Below are positions 23,086 to 32,619 of a stretch of 43,242 bases of DNA, one piece after another. The position numbers were made by a program, and so were the translations under genes. The notes beneath the pieces were generated by a model that was not told the DNA's origin, searched no databases, and was given only the letters and a program-made list of their open reading frames with translations. Source of the stretch: an uncultured Clostridia bacterium (lineage in GTDB: Bacteria > Bacillota > Clostridia > Christensenellales > UBA1750); NCBI GenBank assembly GCA_947625765.1, contig CANQPP010000017.1, positions 1 through 43,242 of the forward strand. Reading direction: 5' to 3'. The first letter of the stretch is position 1. Each line of letters opens with the position of its first letter.

Positions 23086-24597
23086 TTACTTGCCGTTCAC
23101 GTGGTCGGCCTTGTCCGCGGCGGCGGCCAGCTTGCGGGAGGCCTCCTTGTCGGCGGCCATCTCCTCCACGGTCTTGGTGTGCAGGCGGGCCGCGCCCTCG
23201 GTCTCCTTGGCGGGGATGTAGGTGCCCTCGGCGATGGCCTTGTCGCGGCGGGCCTTGGCGCGCTCGATCTCCTCCTGGTACTGGGGCAGCCACTGGCTCT
23301 CGGCGATGAGCATCTCGTCCACCATCTGGTAGATCTCGCGGGGGTTGCAGACCGCGCCCACCAGCGGATCCATCAGCATGGCCTGGCGCAGCAGGCGGAT
23401 GTCGGCGTGCACGGCGGCCTCCACGGAGAGGCGCTGCACGGAGATGGAGGCGTTGCAGATGGCGGCGCAGCCCAGGGGCAGGTCGCCCACCTGCGGGATG
23501 GAGATGCCGTTGCCGTCCACGTAGCCGGGGACCTCCACGATGGCGTCGTCCGGCAGGTTGGTGATGCAGCCGTTGTTGGGGACGTTGAAGAAACCGCGGT
23601 AGACCTTGCCGGTCTCCAGGCCCTCGATGATGTAGGAGCCGTGCTCGGTGCCGCGCTCCTCGGGCACGAATTTGCGCGGGGGCTCCTTCATCCAGTTGGG
23701 GAAGTCGGTCATGAACCAGTCGCGGCTCTCGCGGCAGACGCGCAGGTAGCCGCCGGTCTCGCCGTTGATCCACACGCCCAGGTCGATCCAGCCGGTGATC
23801 TCGCCGGGGCGCTTGCGGTACCAGGGCACGTACTCGGACAGGTGGCCGTTGGACTCGGTGGAGTAATAGCCGAAGTTGCGCAGTATGTCGATGCGCACCT
23901 TCTCCGTCTTGGAGTAGACGGGGTGCTTCTCGAACAGGGGCAGCAGGTCGTCCTTGCGCTCCACGCCGCGCACCTTGACGGAGGTGTACCAGGTCTGGTG
24001 GTTGATGCCGGCGCAGATGATGTCCACGTCCTCGATCTTCTCGCCCAGCACCTCGGCGATCTGCTGGTGGCCGCCGTGCACGCCGTGGCACAGGCCGATG
24101 GTCTTGACGCCGCCGTACTTGTTGCAGGCCCAGGTGAGCATGGCGTTGGGGTTGCCGTAGTTGAGCAGGATGGCGCCGGGCGCGGCCACCTCGCGGATGT
24201 CCTTGCAGAAGGCCAGAAGCTCGGGGATGCCGCGCTGGCCGTACATGATGCCGCCGGCGCAGAGCGTATCGCCCACGCACTGGTCGACGCCGTATTTTAA
24301 GGGGATCTCCACGTCCAAAGCGAAGGCGTCCAGCATGCCGATGCGGGCGGTGTTGAACACGTACTTGGCGCCCTTTAAGGCCTCGCGGCGGTCGAGGCTG
24401 GGCTGGATGCGGATGGAAAGGCCGTTGGCGTCGATGTCGCGCTGGCACAGCTGGGTCACCATGCGCAGGTTGTCGGGGTTGATGTCCGTAAAGGAGATCT
24501 CGATGTCGGAGAAGGCGGGCACGGTGAGCAGATCGCCCAGCAGGGAGCGGGTGAAGCCGATGGAACCCGCGCCGATGAAGCAGACCTTAAAGGACAT
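23086..24597 (-). CDS. Family GH4 NAD-dependent glycosidase
   Basis: GH4 enzymes cleave glycosides by an NAD- and metal-dependent redox-elimination mechanism. The 503-residue protein has the dinucleotide loop GAGSIGFTRSLLGDLL at residues 7-22, NYGNPNAMLTW, the metal-binding Cys block GLCHGVHGGH, and AGINHQTW with the catalytic-site His. The block CHGVHGG differs from the CHSVQ of melibiases and CHEVFG-type members, so specificity (alpha-galactoside, alpha-glucoside, glucuronide) is open. I start at the second Met (MSFKV), which has AAGGAGG ten bases upstream; the Met three codons earlier is too near the site. A promoter is at 24670-24698. Confidence 0.9.
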   Translation of the reverse strand: MSFKVCFIGAGSIGFTRSLLGDLLTVPAFSDIEISFTDINPDNLRMVTQLCQRDIDANGLSIRIQPSLDRREALKGAKYVFNTARIGMLDAFALDVEIPLKYGVDQCVGDTLCAGGIMYGQRGIPELLAFCKDIREVAAPGAILLNYGNPNAMLTWACNKYGGVKTIGLCHGVHGGHQQIAEVLGEKIEDVDIICAGINHQTWYTSVKVRGVERKDDLLPLFEKHPVYSKTEKVRIDILRNFGYYSTESNGHLSEYVPWYRKRPGEITGWIDLGVWINGETGGYLRVCRESRDWFMTDFPNWMKEPPRKFVPEERGTEHGSYIIEGLETGKVYRGFFNVPNNGCITNLPDDAIVEVPGYVDGNGISIPQVGDLPLGCAAICNASISVQRLSVEAAVHADIRLLRQAMLMDPLVGAVCNPREIYQMVDEMLIAESQWLPQYQEEIERAKARRDKAIAEGTYIPAKETEGAARLHTKTVEEMAADKEASRKLAAAADKADHVNGK

Positions 24598-24669
24598 AAG
24601 AAACATTCCTCCTTAGGCGTCGGCAGACAGATTTGAACGGGCCGAAACGGGGCCTCGTTCCTCCCCTTA

Positions 24670-24698
24670 TTTATACCATGAAAGGGGAGCGGATACAA
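24670..24698 (-). promoter_or_regulatory. Promoter of the GH4 gene
   Basis: On the minus strand, TTGTAT (24698-24693) and TATAAA (24675-24670) are 17 bases apart, with a leader of about 70 bases before the ATG at 24597. Confidence 0.5.
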
Positions 24699-24784
24699 GA
24701 GAGGAGGAGCGGCTTTTCTTCAAAAAAGGCGGGGTTTACAGAGAGTAAAGAATCGGCCGCCGCCTTGTGTATATGGAAAGAAGA

Positions 24785-24804
24785 AGCGCCCGGGCTTTGG
24801 CGCT
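24785..24804 (-). terminator. Weak terminator after the phosphodiester-glycosidase gene
   Basis: AGCGCC (24785-24790) pairs with GGCGCT (24799-24804). On the minus strand the stem is followed by TCTTCTTTCC. The stem is only six pairs. Confidence 0.45.
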
Positions 24805-24846
24805 CGGACGCTCGTGAGGTCTGTCTTGTATGGGTTTTTTAGGGCG

Positions 24847-26001
24847 TTATCCGTTCCCCTCGGCGGCCTGCGTCTCCTCATTGGAAACCTCGCTGGCCGT
24901 CCCGCCGGAAGCCGCGTCGTCGCCCGGCGCTTCCTCGGGGGAAACTTCCGGCTCCGCCAAAGGATAGATGCACAAAATGTCGCTCACGGCGCGCTCCCTG
25001 CCCGCGTTGCCGCAGGGGCTGGAGATCACCTGACCGTTGAAGACCATGCAGGAGGTCATGCCGCCGTCCAGGTTGTAGGCGTTCACGCAGCCCAAGGAGA
25101 GCAGGTAGTCGGCCAGGGCGTGGATGTTCATGCCCTGGGAGGAACTCTGTCGGCCGTCCACCACCAGAAAGACGAAGCTGCCGTCCGCCTTCTGCCCCAC
25201 GGCGGTGCGGGGGTTGTTGCCGGGCACGTCGGTGGAGATGGTCTCGGGCACCACGCCGTCGCGGACCAGCACCGGGCCGAAGGAGTAGGTGTCCTGCAGG
25301 CCGTCGGCGAGCATCTTTTCCAGGTCCGCTTCCGTCTCGGTGACCAGCTCCATGCGGCCGTCCGCATAGATGGCCATCATCTCCCGCACGGGCTTCTCCC
25401 GGTAGACCACGCCGCCGCGCACCACGATGCCGTCGTTGCGGTAGCCGCAGTAGTCGCCGTTGATGGCGAAGAGCACGCCCGCGTCCCGCGCGATGTCGCT
25501 GGTGCGGGAGCGCAGATTGCGCCCGTACTGCCCCTCCGCGAAGGCTGAAGTCACGGTGCCGGGCTTATAGTCGCTCAAGACCGCCAGCGTGGCGGTGACG
25601 TGCTCCTCCGGGTGCACGCGCTCGATCGTTAAGTTAAAATCCTTGCAGGTGTAGGACCAGAGGCCGTTTTCGGCATCCTCCAAAAGCACGGGCGCGGGCT
25701 CGGGCGTGGGGGAGGGCGTCGGCGTGGGCGAGAGCGTGGGCGAGGCGGGCGAATCGATCAAGGCCGTGGGCGAGAGCGTCGGACTGGGCGTGGGCGCCTG
25801 CGTGGGCGGGGCGGGCGTTTCCACGGTGAGGCTGCTCACGGGCCGCTCGGCCGCGCGGGCGTCCCAGACGACCATATAGCGCAGAAGCGCGAACAGAAAG
25901 CCCCCGCTCAAGACCAGCGCGGTCACGGCGGCCGCGATGGGCTGCGGGCGAAAACGCGCGGGCTTGCGCTTGCCCTGGGACGTAAAGCGCGTATGCAGCA
26001 T
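24847..26001 (-). CDS. Membrane-anchored phosphodiester-glycosidase domain protein (NAGPA/DUF2233)
   Basis: A 384-residue extracytoplasmic protein. A basic N-terminus and a hydrophobic anchor (residues about 25-45, ITAAVTALVLSGGFLFALL-like) are followed by a Pro/Ser/Thr-rich linker of repeated PTPSPT type to about 100. The catalytic domain has FAINGDYCGYRNDGIVVRGG, VFLVVDGRQ and the end motif GCVNAYNLDGGMTSCMVFNG, as in N-acetylglucosamine-1-phosphodiester alpha-N-acetylglucosaminidase relatives, which act on sugar phosphodiesters of wall polymers. The tail is Glu/Ala-rich. I start at the ATG preceded by AAAGGAG; an upstream in-frame extension crosses the promoter. Confidence 0.88.
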   Translation of the reverse strand: MLHTRFTSQGKRKPARFRPQPIAAAVTALVLSGGFLFALLRYMVVWDARAAERPVSSLTVETPAPPTQAPTPSPTLSPTALIDSPASPTLSPTPTPSPTPEPAPVLLEDAENGLWSYTCKDFNLTIERVHPEEHVTATLAVLSDYKPGTVTSAFAEGQYGRNLRSRTSDIARDAGVLFAINGDYCGYRNDGIVVRGGVVYREKPVREMMAIYADGRMELVTETEADLEKMLADGLQDTYSFGPVLVRDGVVPETISTDVPGNNPRTAVGQKADGSFVFLVVDGRQSSSQGMNIHALADYLLSLGCVNAYNLDGGMTSCMVFNGQVISSPCGNAGRERAVSDILCIYPLAEPEVSPEEAPGDDAASGGTASEVSNEETQAAEGNG

Positions 26002-26051
26002 CCTCCCGCTCCTTTCCGTACACGGCGTACATAGAAGTTGATAACAGGAGA

Positions 26052-26080
26052 AGTTTAGCATATTCTGGGGAAGCATGCAA
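26052..26080 (-). promoter_or_regulatory. Promoter of the phosphodiester-glycosidase gene
   Basis: On the minus strand, TTGCAT (26080-26075) and TAAACT (26057-26052) are 17 bases apart. The stretch 26081-26241 between this and the rimP promoter holds no gene I can support. Confidence 0.5.
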
Positions 26081-26241
26081 TTTTTTACGGGAAAGAATAA
26101 CCACTTGGTAACAACTGACAATATAGGAAGAAACTTCCCTTTCAAGGCGCGCGGGAAGGAAAGACGCGACCAAATCGGGTCACGGCCGGAATTTTTCGGG
26201 CGGCAAAATGCAAATTTCAGGGAAAAACCTGCTCTCGGGCC

Positions 26242-26270
26242 TTGTTTTTTGCGCAGACGGGTGGTATACT
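26242..26270 (+). promoter_or_regulatory. Promoter of the rimP-nusA-infB operon
   Basis: TTGTTT (26242-26247) and TATACT (26265-26270) are 17 bases apart. The leader before rimP is about 107 bases. Confidence 0.65.
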
Positions 26271-26294
26271 AGGGAAGAAATTGAGGCGAAAGGC

Positions 26295-26325
26295 AAAGAG
26301 TGGGAAGGTTCCCGCTCTTTTGTTT
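26295..26325 (+). terminator. Leader hairpin of the nusA operon, possible attenuator
   Basis: Bases 26295-26305 pair with 26310-26320 (one G-T pair) around AGGT, followed by TGTTT. Its position in the leader, between promoter and rimP, suggests attenuation rather than a full stop. Confidence 0.5.
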
Positions 26326-26383
26326 GAAGGGCCTTGGGGCCAAAAAGCCTTTCAGGATGACGGCATAAGGAGCAAAAACGGAT

Positions 26384-26950
26384 TTGGCTAGGAAAAGCGT
26401 GGCGAAGGCCGCGGAGGCGGCCGCGGAGGGCCTCGCGCAGGAAATGGGATATATCTACGTCGACACCGAGCTGACCCACGAGCACGGCGCCGCGTTTTTG
26501 CGCGTCTATGTGGACGCGCCGGGCGGCATGAGCCTGGAAAAATGCGAAACGTTCCACCGGGCGCTGGTCAAGCGGATCGACGAGCTGGAATACGATTATC
26601 TGGAGGTCTCTTCCCCCGGATTGGACCGGCCCTTAAAGCGCGACGCGGACTATGAGCGGAACCTGGGCAAGGAGATCGAGCTGCGCCTGTTCGAGCCGCT
26701 GGATGGGCAGAAGAGGCTGAGCGGCACGCTCATCTCCTATGATAAGGAGAGCGCGACGATCGAAATGCCGGAGGGGGAAAAGACCGTTCCCCGCAGGGGC
26801 GTGAGCAAGGCCGCGCCCGTGCTGCGCCTGGAGGAGGAGCTGCAGGCGGAGGAAGAAGCAGAGACGGAAACGGATGGAAACGACGAGGGAAACGAAAGAG
26901 GAGGCAGAGCCGCAGATGCGCAGGGAAACAAAAGCGAACAAGGCCAGTAA
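26384..26950 (+). CDS. rimP: Ribosome maturation factor RimP
   Basis: RimP assists assembly of the 30S subunit. The 188-residue protein has the N-terminal domain with FLRVYVDAPGGMSLEKCE and the key VSSPGLDRPLKRDADYERNLGKEI (family signature split after RPL), followed by the SH3-like C-terminal domain. The last 45 residues are an acidic, repetitive extension (EEELQAEEEAETE ...), longer than usual. The start is a TTG, with AAGGAG about 11 bases upstream. Its end overlaps the nusA start by 35 bases. It heads the translation operon. Confidence 0.93.
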   Translation: MARKSVAKAAEAAAEGLAQEMGYIYVDTELTHEHGAAFLRVYVDAPGGMSLEKCETFHRALVKRIDELEYDYLEVSSPGLDRPLKRDADYERNLGKEIELRLFEPLDGQKRLSGTLISYDKESATIEMPEGEKTVPRRGVSKAAPVLRLEEELQAEEEAETETDGNDEGNERGGRAADAQGNKSEQGQ

Positions 26951-28022
26951 CGACGCAGAAAAGGCCATGAACAGGGAGTTTATCGAGGCCCTGGACGAGA
27001 TCGCCCGCAGCAGGGGCATCAAGAAGGACGTGATCATCGCCGCCATCGAGCAGGCGCTCATCTCCGCCTTTAAGCACAACTTCGATTCCGAGCAGAATGT
27101 ACGCGTATCCATCAACGATTCCGACGGGCAGGTGAAGGTGTACGCCTTAAAGACCGTCGTGGAGGAGGTCACCAACCCCAACACCCAGGTCTCCGTGGAG
27201 GAGGCCCGCAGCGTGCACGCCTCCTTCGCCCCCGGCGACGTGGTGGAGATCGAGGTCACGCCGCGCAAGTTCGGCCGCATCGCCGCCCAGACCGCCAAGC
27301 AGGTGGTCATGCAGCGCATCCGCGAGGCGGAGCACGGCGTCATCTACGAGGAATATGTGGAGAAGGAAAACGAGATCCTGACCGCCATCGTGGAGAGGGT
27401 CGAGAACAAGATCGTGTTCGTGGAGCTGGGCCGCACCGAGGCCATTTTGGACCAGAGCCAGCAGATCCCGGAGGAAAAGTACGAGCCCGGCGACAGGCTG
27501 AAGGTGTACGTCCTGGAGGTCTACCGCAACGCCAAGGGCCCGTCGGTGAGCGTGTCCCGCACGCATCCCGGCCTGGTCAAGCGGCTCTTTGAGCTGGAGA
27601 TGCCGGAGATCCACACGGGCGTGGTGCAGATCAAGTCCATGGCCCGCGAGGCCGGCTACCGCACCAAGATGGCCGTCTATTCCACCGACAACGCCGTGGA
27701 TCCCGTGGGCGCCTGCGTGGGGCCGAAGGGTTCCCGCGTGGAGAATGTGGTCAGCGAGCTTAAAGGCGAGAAGATCGACATCATCCGCTGGTCCCCGGAC
27801 CCGGTGGAATACATCGCCAACGCGCTGTCCCCCGCCAAGGTGATCGGCGTGTTCGTCAACGAGAAGGAGAAGGCCGCCAAGGTCATCGTGATGGACAACC
27901 AGCTGTCCCTGGCCATCGGCAAGGAGGGGCAGAACGCCCGCCTGGCCGCCAAGCTCACCGGCTGGAAGATCGACATCAAGTCCCAGTCGCAGGTGGAGGA
28001 AGCCCTGGGGGTGGAGGAATAG
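26916..28022 (+). CDS. nusA: Transcription termination/antitermination factor NusA
   Basis: NusA binds RNA polymerase and controls pausing, termination and antitermination. The protein is 368 residues with this start. The polymerase-binding N-domain has [20 protein letters not shown]; an S1 domain follows, then two KH domains with [20 protein letters not shown] (split across helix) and [15 protein letters not shown]. The start is uncertain: I choose the ATG at 26916, with GAGGAGG eleven bases upstream; the ATG at 26967 matches the usual NusA N-terminus but has only a weak site, and one at 26874 is also in frame. It follows rimP with overlap and precedes ylxR without a gap. Confidence 0.93.
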   Translation: MRRETKANKASNDAEKAMNREFIEALDEIARSRGIKKDVIIAAIEQALISAFKHNFDSEQNVRVSINDSDGQVKVYALKTVVEEVTNPNTQVSVEEARSVHASFAPGDVVEIEVTPRKFGRIAAQTAKQVVMQRIREAEHGVIYEEYVEKENEILTAIVERVENKIVFVELGRTEAILDQSQQIPEEKYEPGDRLKVYVLEVYRNAKGPSVSVSRTHPGLVKRLFELEMPEIHTGVVQIKSMAREAGYRTKMAVYSTDNAVDPVGACVGPKGSRVENVVSELKGEKIDIIRWSPDPVEYIANALSPAKVIGVFVNEKEKAAKVIVMDNQLSLAIGKEGQNARLAAKLTGWKIDIKSQSQVEEALGVEE

Positions 28023-28289
28023 TTGAAGCAGCGGAAGATCCCGATGCGCATGTGCGTGGGCTGCAGGGAGATGAAGCCCAAGAAGGAGCTCTGCCGCGTG
28101 GTGCGCAACAAGGAAGGGGAGGTCTCCCTGGACCCCGTGGGCAAGGCGCCCGGCCGCGGCGCGTACGTGTGCCGCAGCGCCCAGTGCCTGCAGAAGGCCC
28201 GCAAGACCCGCGCGCTGGAACGCGCGCTGGAGACCGCCATTTCGGCGGAGGTCTTCGACCAGCTGGAAAAGGGGTTGGAGACGACTTGA
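28023..28289 (+). CDS. ylxR: YlxR-family RNA-binding protein (DUF448)
   Basis: An 88-residue basic protein. It has the YlxR signature [21 protein letters not shown] near the N-terminus (split over residues 8-28) and [13 protein letters not shown], with four cysteines arranged like a small zinc-binding site, although the family structure is a DUF448 fold. The start TTG follows the nusA stop directly, with GGAGG five bases upstream. Its place between nusA and the L7Ae-like gene is standard in Firmicutes. YlxR proteins have been linked to RNase P and transcription control; the role here is inferred. Confidence 0.9.
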   Translation: MKQRKIPMRMCVGCREMKPKKELCRVVRNKEGEVSLDPVGKAPGRGAYVCRSAQCLQKARKTRALERALETAISAEVFDQLEKGLETT

Positions 28290-28609
28290 ACCTGGAGATG
28301 AAGCTGCGCGGGTACGTGGGCCTGGCCGCCAAGGCCGGGCGCATCGCCAGCGGCGAGGAGACGATCGTCCGCGCCGTGCGGAACGGAAAGGCCAAGCGCC
28401 TGCTGCTGGACAAGGACGCGGGGCCCAACACCCGGGACCGGCTGGAGAGGCTGGCCCGGCATTACGGCCTGCCGCTCACCTATATGATCGATCTGGGCGG
28501 CGCCATCGGCCACGCTTCGCGCATGGCGGCGGCGCTCACGGACGAGGGCCTGAACAGGGCCATGGAAAGCGCTATCAATGAAAATCGCGGGGGTGTCTTA
28601 GAAGAATGA
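28286..28609 (+). CDS. ylxQ: L7Ae-family ribosomal/RNA-binding protein YlxQ
   Basis: A 107-residue L7Ae/L30e-fold protein that binds kink-turn RNA. The core reads [38 protein letters not shown] and a [19 protein letters not shown] end typical of YlxQ. I place the start at the TTG overlapping the ylxR stop (TTGA), with GGAG upstream; an ATG four codons later is possible. Its stop overlaps the infB start by four bases (ATGA). Confidence 0.9.
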   Translation: MNLEMKLRGYVGLAAKAGRIASGEETIVRAVRNGKAKRLLLDKDAGPNTRDRLERLARHYGLPLTYMIDLGGAIGHASRMAAALTDEGLNRAMESAINENRGGVLEE

Positions 28610-31233
28610 CGAAGATTGTGATCACCGAGGCGGCCAAGCTGATGGGCAGCGGCGCGTCCGCTCTGCTGGAGCAGATGACGCAGACGCGCAAGACCACCCA
28701 GGAGCTGATCCGCAGCCTGCGCCAGGCGGAGGAGAGCCTGCGCCAGCAGGAGGCCCGCCGCCAGGAGGAGAGCCGCGCCCGCGAGGAGGAAGAGAAGCTC
28801 GCGTCTCTGAGCGCCCAGCAGGAGGCCATCAAGCAGGCCCTGCAGAAGGAGCGCCAGCAGCGCAGCCAGGAGGCCGAGGAGGCCCGGCGCAGCCAGGAGG
28901 CGGCGAGCGCTCAAACGCGTCCCGCGCCCGCGCCCGCGGCCGAGGCAAAGCCACAGCCCGCGCGTCCTGCCGCTAACCGTGCGGCCTACGCGCCCCGGCC
29001 CTTCGTGCCCAACCCCAACGACCCCAACGCGCTGGTCAACCGCCAGAAGCAGGGGCAGGCAGGCGCAGCCCCGGCATCCAGGGGGCCCCGTCCCCAGGGC
29101 GCGGCGGGGGCCCGTCCCCAGGGCGGCATGCAGCGTCCCGGCGCGGGCAGGACGGATCGTCCCGCCTTCGGCAAGGACCAGGAGGGCGCACGCGGCGGCA
29201 GCCGCGGCGGCTTCGGCGGCGGACGCGGCGGCTTCGCCAAGTCCCGCGGCCCGGAGCTCACCCCCACCGTGGAGAAGGAGCGGGTCTCCAACTACGATCC
29301 CAACAAGCAGAACTACCAGCGGCAGCACGACCCGGAGAAGAAGGTGCCCAAGCAGAAGAAGGCCATCCTCAAGGAGACCTTCGCCGCCCAGGGAGGCCTG
29401 GACGACGACTGGAGGGGCAGCAAGCGCCGCCCGCGCAAGGGCCAGCAGCAACAGGTGCACATAGAGCCGGTGAAGATCGAAAAGGCCTACATGACCGCCG
29501 AGACCATCACCGTCAAGGACCTGTCCGAGAGGATCGGCAAGCCCGCCTCCGAGATCATCAAGAAGCTGCTCATGGTGGGCATCATGGCCACCATCAACCA
29601 GGAGCTGGATTTCGACACCGCCTCCCTGGTCTGCAGCGAGTTCGGCATCGAGTTCGAGCTCAAGCTGGAAAAGACCTACGAGGAGACCCTGATGGAGGTG
29701 CAGGACAAGGAGGACGACGAGGAGGAGCTGCTCCCGCGCCCGCCCGTGGTCACCATCATGGGCCACGTCGACCACGGCAAGACCTCGCTGCTGGATAAGA
29801 TCCGCGAGACCAACGTCACCGCGGGCGAGGCCGGCGGCATCACACAGCACATCGGCGCCTACACCGTGACCATCCGCGGCCAGCAGATCACCTTCCTGGA
29901 TACGCCCGGCCACGAGGCCTTCACCGCCATGCGTGCCCGCGGCGCGCAGGTGACGGACATCGTGGTGCTGGTGGTCGCCGCGGACGACGGCATCATGCCC
30001 CAGACCGTGGAGGCCATCAACCACGCCAAGGCCGCCGGCGTCTCCATCATCGTGGCCATCAACAAGATGGATAAGCCCACCGCCAACCCCGAGCGGGTGA
30101 AGCAGGAGCTGACCGAATACGAGCTGGTGGCCGAGGACTGGGGCGGCGACACCATCACCGTTCCCGTCTCCGCCCTGACCGGCGAGGGCATCGACAACCT
30201 GCTGGAGATGATCCTGCTCACCGCCGAGATGAAGGAGCTGCGCGCCAACCCCAACCGCGCCGCCCGCGGCACCATCATCGAGGCCCGCCTGGACAAGGGC
30301 CGCGGCCCCGTGGCGACCGTTCTGGTGCAGTCCGGCACCATCCACGTGGGCGATACCATCGTGGCCGGCACGGCCTACGGCCGCGTGCGCGCCATGGTCA
30401 ACGACAAGGGCCAGTCCGTCAAGGAAGCGGGCCCCTCCATCCCCGTGGAGATCATCGGCTTCTCCGACGTGCCCGAGGCCGGCGACGTGCTGAACGTCTC
30501 CGACGACGACCGCCTCTCCCGCCAGGTGGCGGAGGAGCGCCGCGACCGCCAGAAGGCCGAGCAGCTCAAGGCCATGAGCAAGGCCACGCTGGATGATCTG
30601 TTCCAGCAGATGGCAGAGGGCGAGATCAAGGACCTCAACATCATCGTCAAGGCCGACGTGCAGGGCTCCGTGGAGGCCGTCAAGCAGGCGCTGGAGAAGA
30701 TCAGCAACGAGGAGGTCCGCGTGCGCGTGATCCACGGCGGCGTGGGCGCCATCAACGAGAGCGACATCATGCTGGCCACCGCCTCCAACGCCATCGTGAT
30801 CGGCTTCAACGTCCGCCCGGACAGCAAGGCCAAGGAGAGCGCCGAGCGCGAGAAGATCGACGTGCGCCTCTACCGCGTGATCTACGACGCCATCGACGAG
30901 ATCAAGGCCGCCATGAAGGGCATGCTGGCCCCCAAGTTCCGCGAGGTGGTCCTGGGCCACGCGGCGGTGCGGCAGGTGTTCCGCATCACCGGCGCGGGCA
31001 CCGTGGCCGGCTCCTACGTCACCGACGGCGTGGTGCGCAGGAACGCGGAGGTACGCCTGCTGCGCGACAACATCGTCATCTTCGAGGGCAAGCTCAATTC
31101 CCTCAAGCGCTTCAAGGACGACGCCCGCGAGGTCGCCAGCGGCTACGAGTGCGGCATCGGCCTGGAGAATTACAACGACATCAAGGAAAACGACGTGATC
31201 GAATGCTTTGTGCAGGAAGAGATCGAGAGGTAA
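28606..31233 (+). CDS. infB: Translation initiation factor IF-2
   Basis: IF-2 brings initiator tRNA to the 30S subunit and promotes subunit joining. The 875-residue protein has a long N-terminus: a Gln/Glu/Arg coiled-coil stretch (about 30-105), an Ala/Pro stretch, then an RGG-type part ([18 protein letters not shown], about 200-217). An IF2_N domain lies at about 295-350 ([19 protein letters not shown]). The G domain has GHVDHGKTS (G1), DTPGHEAF (G3), NKMD (G4) and SAL (G5). C-terminal domains II-IV follow. The first helical domain at the extreme N-terminus does not look like a normal IF2_N repeat. A start coupled to ylxQ by four bases explains the weak ribosome site. Confidence 0.96.
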   Translation: MTKIVITEAAKLMGSGASALLEQMTQTRKTTQELIRSLRQAEESLRQQEARRQEESRAREEEEKLASLSAQQEAIKQALQKERQQRSQEAEEARRSQEAASAQTRPAPAPAAEAKPQPARPAANRAAYAPRPFVPNPNDPNALVNRQKQGQAGAAPASRGPRPQGAAGARPQGGMQRPGAGRTDRPAFGKDQEGARGGSRGGFGGGRGGFAKSRGPELTPTVEKERVSNYDPNKQNYQRQHDPEKKVPKQKKAILKETFAAQGGLDDDWRGSKRRPRKGQQQQVHIEPVKIEKAYMTAETITVKDLSERIGKPASEIIKKLLMVGIMATINQELDFDTASLVCSEFGIEFELKLEKTYEETLMEVQDKEDDEEELLPRPPVVTIMGHVDHGKTSLLDKIRETNVTAGEAGGITQHIGAYTVTIRGQQITFLDTPGHEAFTAMRARGAQVTDIVVLVVAADDGIMPQTVEAINHAKAAGVSIIVAINKMDKPTANPERVKQELTEYELVAEDWGGDTITVPVSALTGEGIDNLLEMILLTAEMKELRANPNRAARGTIIEARLDKGRGPVATVLVQSGTIHVGDTIVAGTAYGRVRAMVNDKGQSVKEAGPSIPVEIIGFSDVPEAGDVLNVSDDDRLSRQVAEERRDRQKAEQLKAMSKATLDDLFQQMAEGEIKDLNIIVKADVQGSVEAVKQALEKISNEEVRVRVIHGGVGAINESDIMLATASNAIVIGFNVRPDSKAKESAEREKIDVRLYRVIYDAIDEIKAAMKGMLAPKFREVVLGHAAVRQVFRITGAGTVAGSYVTDGVVRRNAEVRLLRDNIVIFEGKLNSLKRFKDDAREVASGYECGIGLENYNDIKENDVIECFVQEEIER

Positions 31234-31236
31234 CAA

Positions 31237-31614
31237 ATGCCGGAATATGACAGAGTCAGCCGCCAGGCCGAGGAAATGCGGCGCGGGCTGGACGCCATCA
31301 TTCGCAGCGAGGTCAAGGACCCCCGCATCCCGGAGATCTTCTCCATCCTCAAGGTGGACCTGACGCGGGACTTAAAATACGCCAAGGTGCACATTTCCGT
31401 GATGCTGGAGGACGAGAACGAGAAGAAGGCCATGCTCAAGGCGCTTAAAGGCGCCTCCGGCTTCATCCGCCGGGAGCTGGGCCGCAGGATCATACTGCGC
31501 TCCATGCCGGAGCTGAGCTTCGTGCTGGACGATTCCATCGAATACTCCGTGCACATCAACCACCTGCTGGAGCAGATCTCCCAGCCCCAGGACGGGGAAG
31601 AAAAAAAGGAGTAG
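31237..31614 (+). CDS. rbfA: Ribosome-binding factor RbfA
   Basis: RbfA is a 30S maturation and cold-shock factor that binds the 5' end of 16S rRNA. The 125-residue protein has the KH-like fold signature: RVSRQAEEMRRGLDAIIRSEVKDPRI (family start split), VDLTRDLKYAKVHISVM, and the end RRELGRRIILRSMPELSFVLDDSIEYS (split). It starts three bases after the infB stop with GAGAGG upstream. Standard position after infB. Confidence 0.95.
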   Translation: MPEYDRVSRQAEEMRRGLDAIIRSEVKDPRIPEIFSILKVDLTRDLKYAKVHISVMLEDENEKKAMLKALKGASGFIRRELGRRIILRSMPELSFVLDDSIEYSVHINHLLEQISQPQDGEEKKE

Positions 31615-31635
31615 ACCCACAAAAGGGACCAGAAG

Positions 31636-32619
31636 ATGCAAGAGGAACTTCGCAGGCTCGTCCTGCAGAGCCGGAGCGTGGCGATCATCGCCCACGTGAC
31701 CCCGGACATGGATACCTTGGGTGCAAGCCTTGGCACAGCGGCTCTGCTGCGCCAGGGCTTTCCTGCGCTGGAGAGGGTGGACCTCTACTGCCAGGATCCC
31801 GTGCCCGCCCAGTACGCCTTCCTGCCGCAGACGGCCGCCTTCAAGGGGCCCGAACAGGCGGAGGGGAGCTATGACCTGTGCATCGGCGTGGACACCGCCG
31901 CCCGCGACCGCCTGGGCGCGTGCGAGCCTATCTTCAACGGGGCGAAGGCGCGTTTCGTCATCGACCACCACCTGTCCAACAGCTTTACGGACGTGCCGCG
32001 CCTGCTCAAGGCGGACAGCGCCGCCGCCAGCCAGATCGTGACCGAGCTGTTCGACGCCTATGCCGTGCCCATCCCGAAGGACGCGGCCGAGTGCCTGTTC
32101 GCGGGGCTGTCCACGGACACCTACAACTTCTCCTATTCCTCCACCGGGCCGGACGCCTTCCGCGCGGCCGCCAAGCTGGTGGAGGCGGGCGCGCGGCCCG
32201 ACTGGCTGACTGAACACCTATACAGGACCCGGAGCCTGGGCAGCGTGCGCGCCCTGGGCCGGGCGATGGAGAGCCTGCGCTTAAGCTGCGGCGGCAGGGT
32301 GGCCACGATGGTCCTGTCCGCCGAGGACAGGGAAACGCTTGGGCTGCAGGATGGGGATTACGAGGGCATCGTCAACTACGGCCTGGAGGTGGTCGGCGTT
32401 CTGGCCGCCGCCTTCCTCACCGAGCGGCCCGGCGGCATCCGCTGCAGCCTGCGCACCCGCGAGGGCGTGGACGCGGCGGCACTGGCCCGGCGCTTTGGCG
32501 GCGGCGGGCACGCGCGGGCGGCGGGCATGAGCCCCGAAGGCAGTCTGACAGAGGCTGTGGAGGCAGTGCGGACCGCCGTGGAAAAGGCGGTGGAGGAAGC
32601 GTGCCGGACGGATTCATAA
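31636..32619 (+). CDS. nrnA: Bifunctional oligoribonuclease/PAP phosphatase NrnA
   Basis: A 327-residue DHH/DHHA1 phosphoesterase that degrades nanoRNA and hydrolyses 3'-phosphoadenosine-5'-phosphate. Motifs are HVTPDMDTLGAS (variant of the HxxPDGDAxGS site), CIGVDTAARDRLG, FVIDHHLSN (the DHH) and the C-terminal RFGGGGHARAAG of DHHA1. The M in PDMD replaces the usual G. The ribosome site before the ATG is weak (AAGGGA). It sits between rbfA and truB as in other Firmicutes, and its end overlaps truB by 19 bases. Confidence 0.93.
   Translation: MQEELRRLVLQSRSVAIIAHVTPDMDTLGASLGTAALLRQGFPALERVDLYCQDPVPAQYAFLPQTAAFKGPEQAEGSYDLCIGVDTAARDRLGACEPIFNGAKARFVIDHHLSNSFTDVPRLLKADSAAASQIVTELFDAYAVPIPKDAAECLFAGLSTDTYNFSYSSTGPDAFRAAAKLVEAGARPDWLTEHLYRTRSLGSVRALGRAMESLRLSCGGRVATMVLSAEDRETLGLQDGDYEGIVNYGLEVVGVLAAAFLTERPGGIRCSLRTREGVDAAALARRFGGGGHARAAGMSPEGSLTEAVEAVRTAVEKAVEEACRTDS

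Noticed and set aside
21989-24448. An 819-codon minus-strand frame running across GH4 and glycerate kinase
   Set aside because: It crosses the boundary of two well-defined genes in another frame and is Arg/Gly/His-rich noise.
28480-31236. A 918-codon open frame on the minus strand opposite infB
   Set aside because: It mirrors the infB codons in GC-rich DNA, is low-complexity (His/Leu/Val/Asp-rich), has no ribosome site and IF-2 on the other strand is certain.
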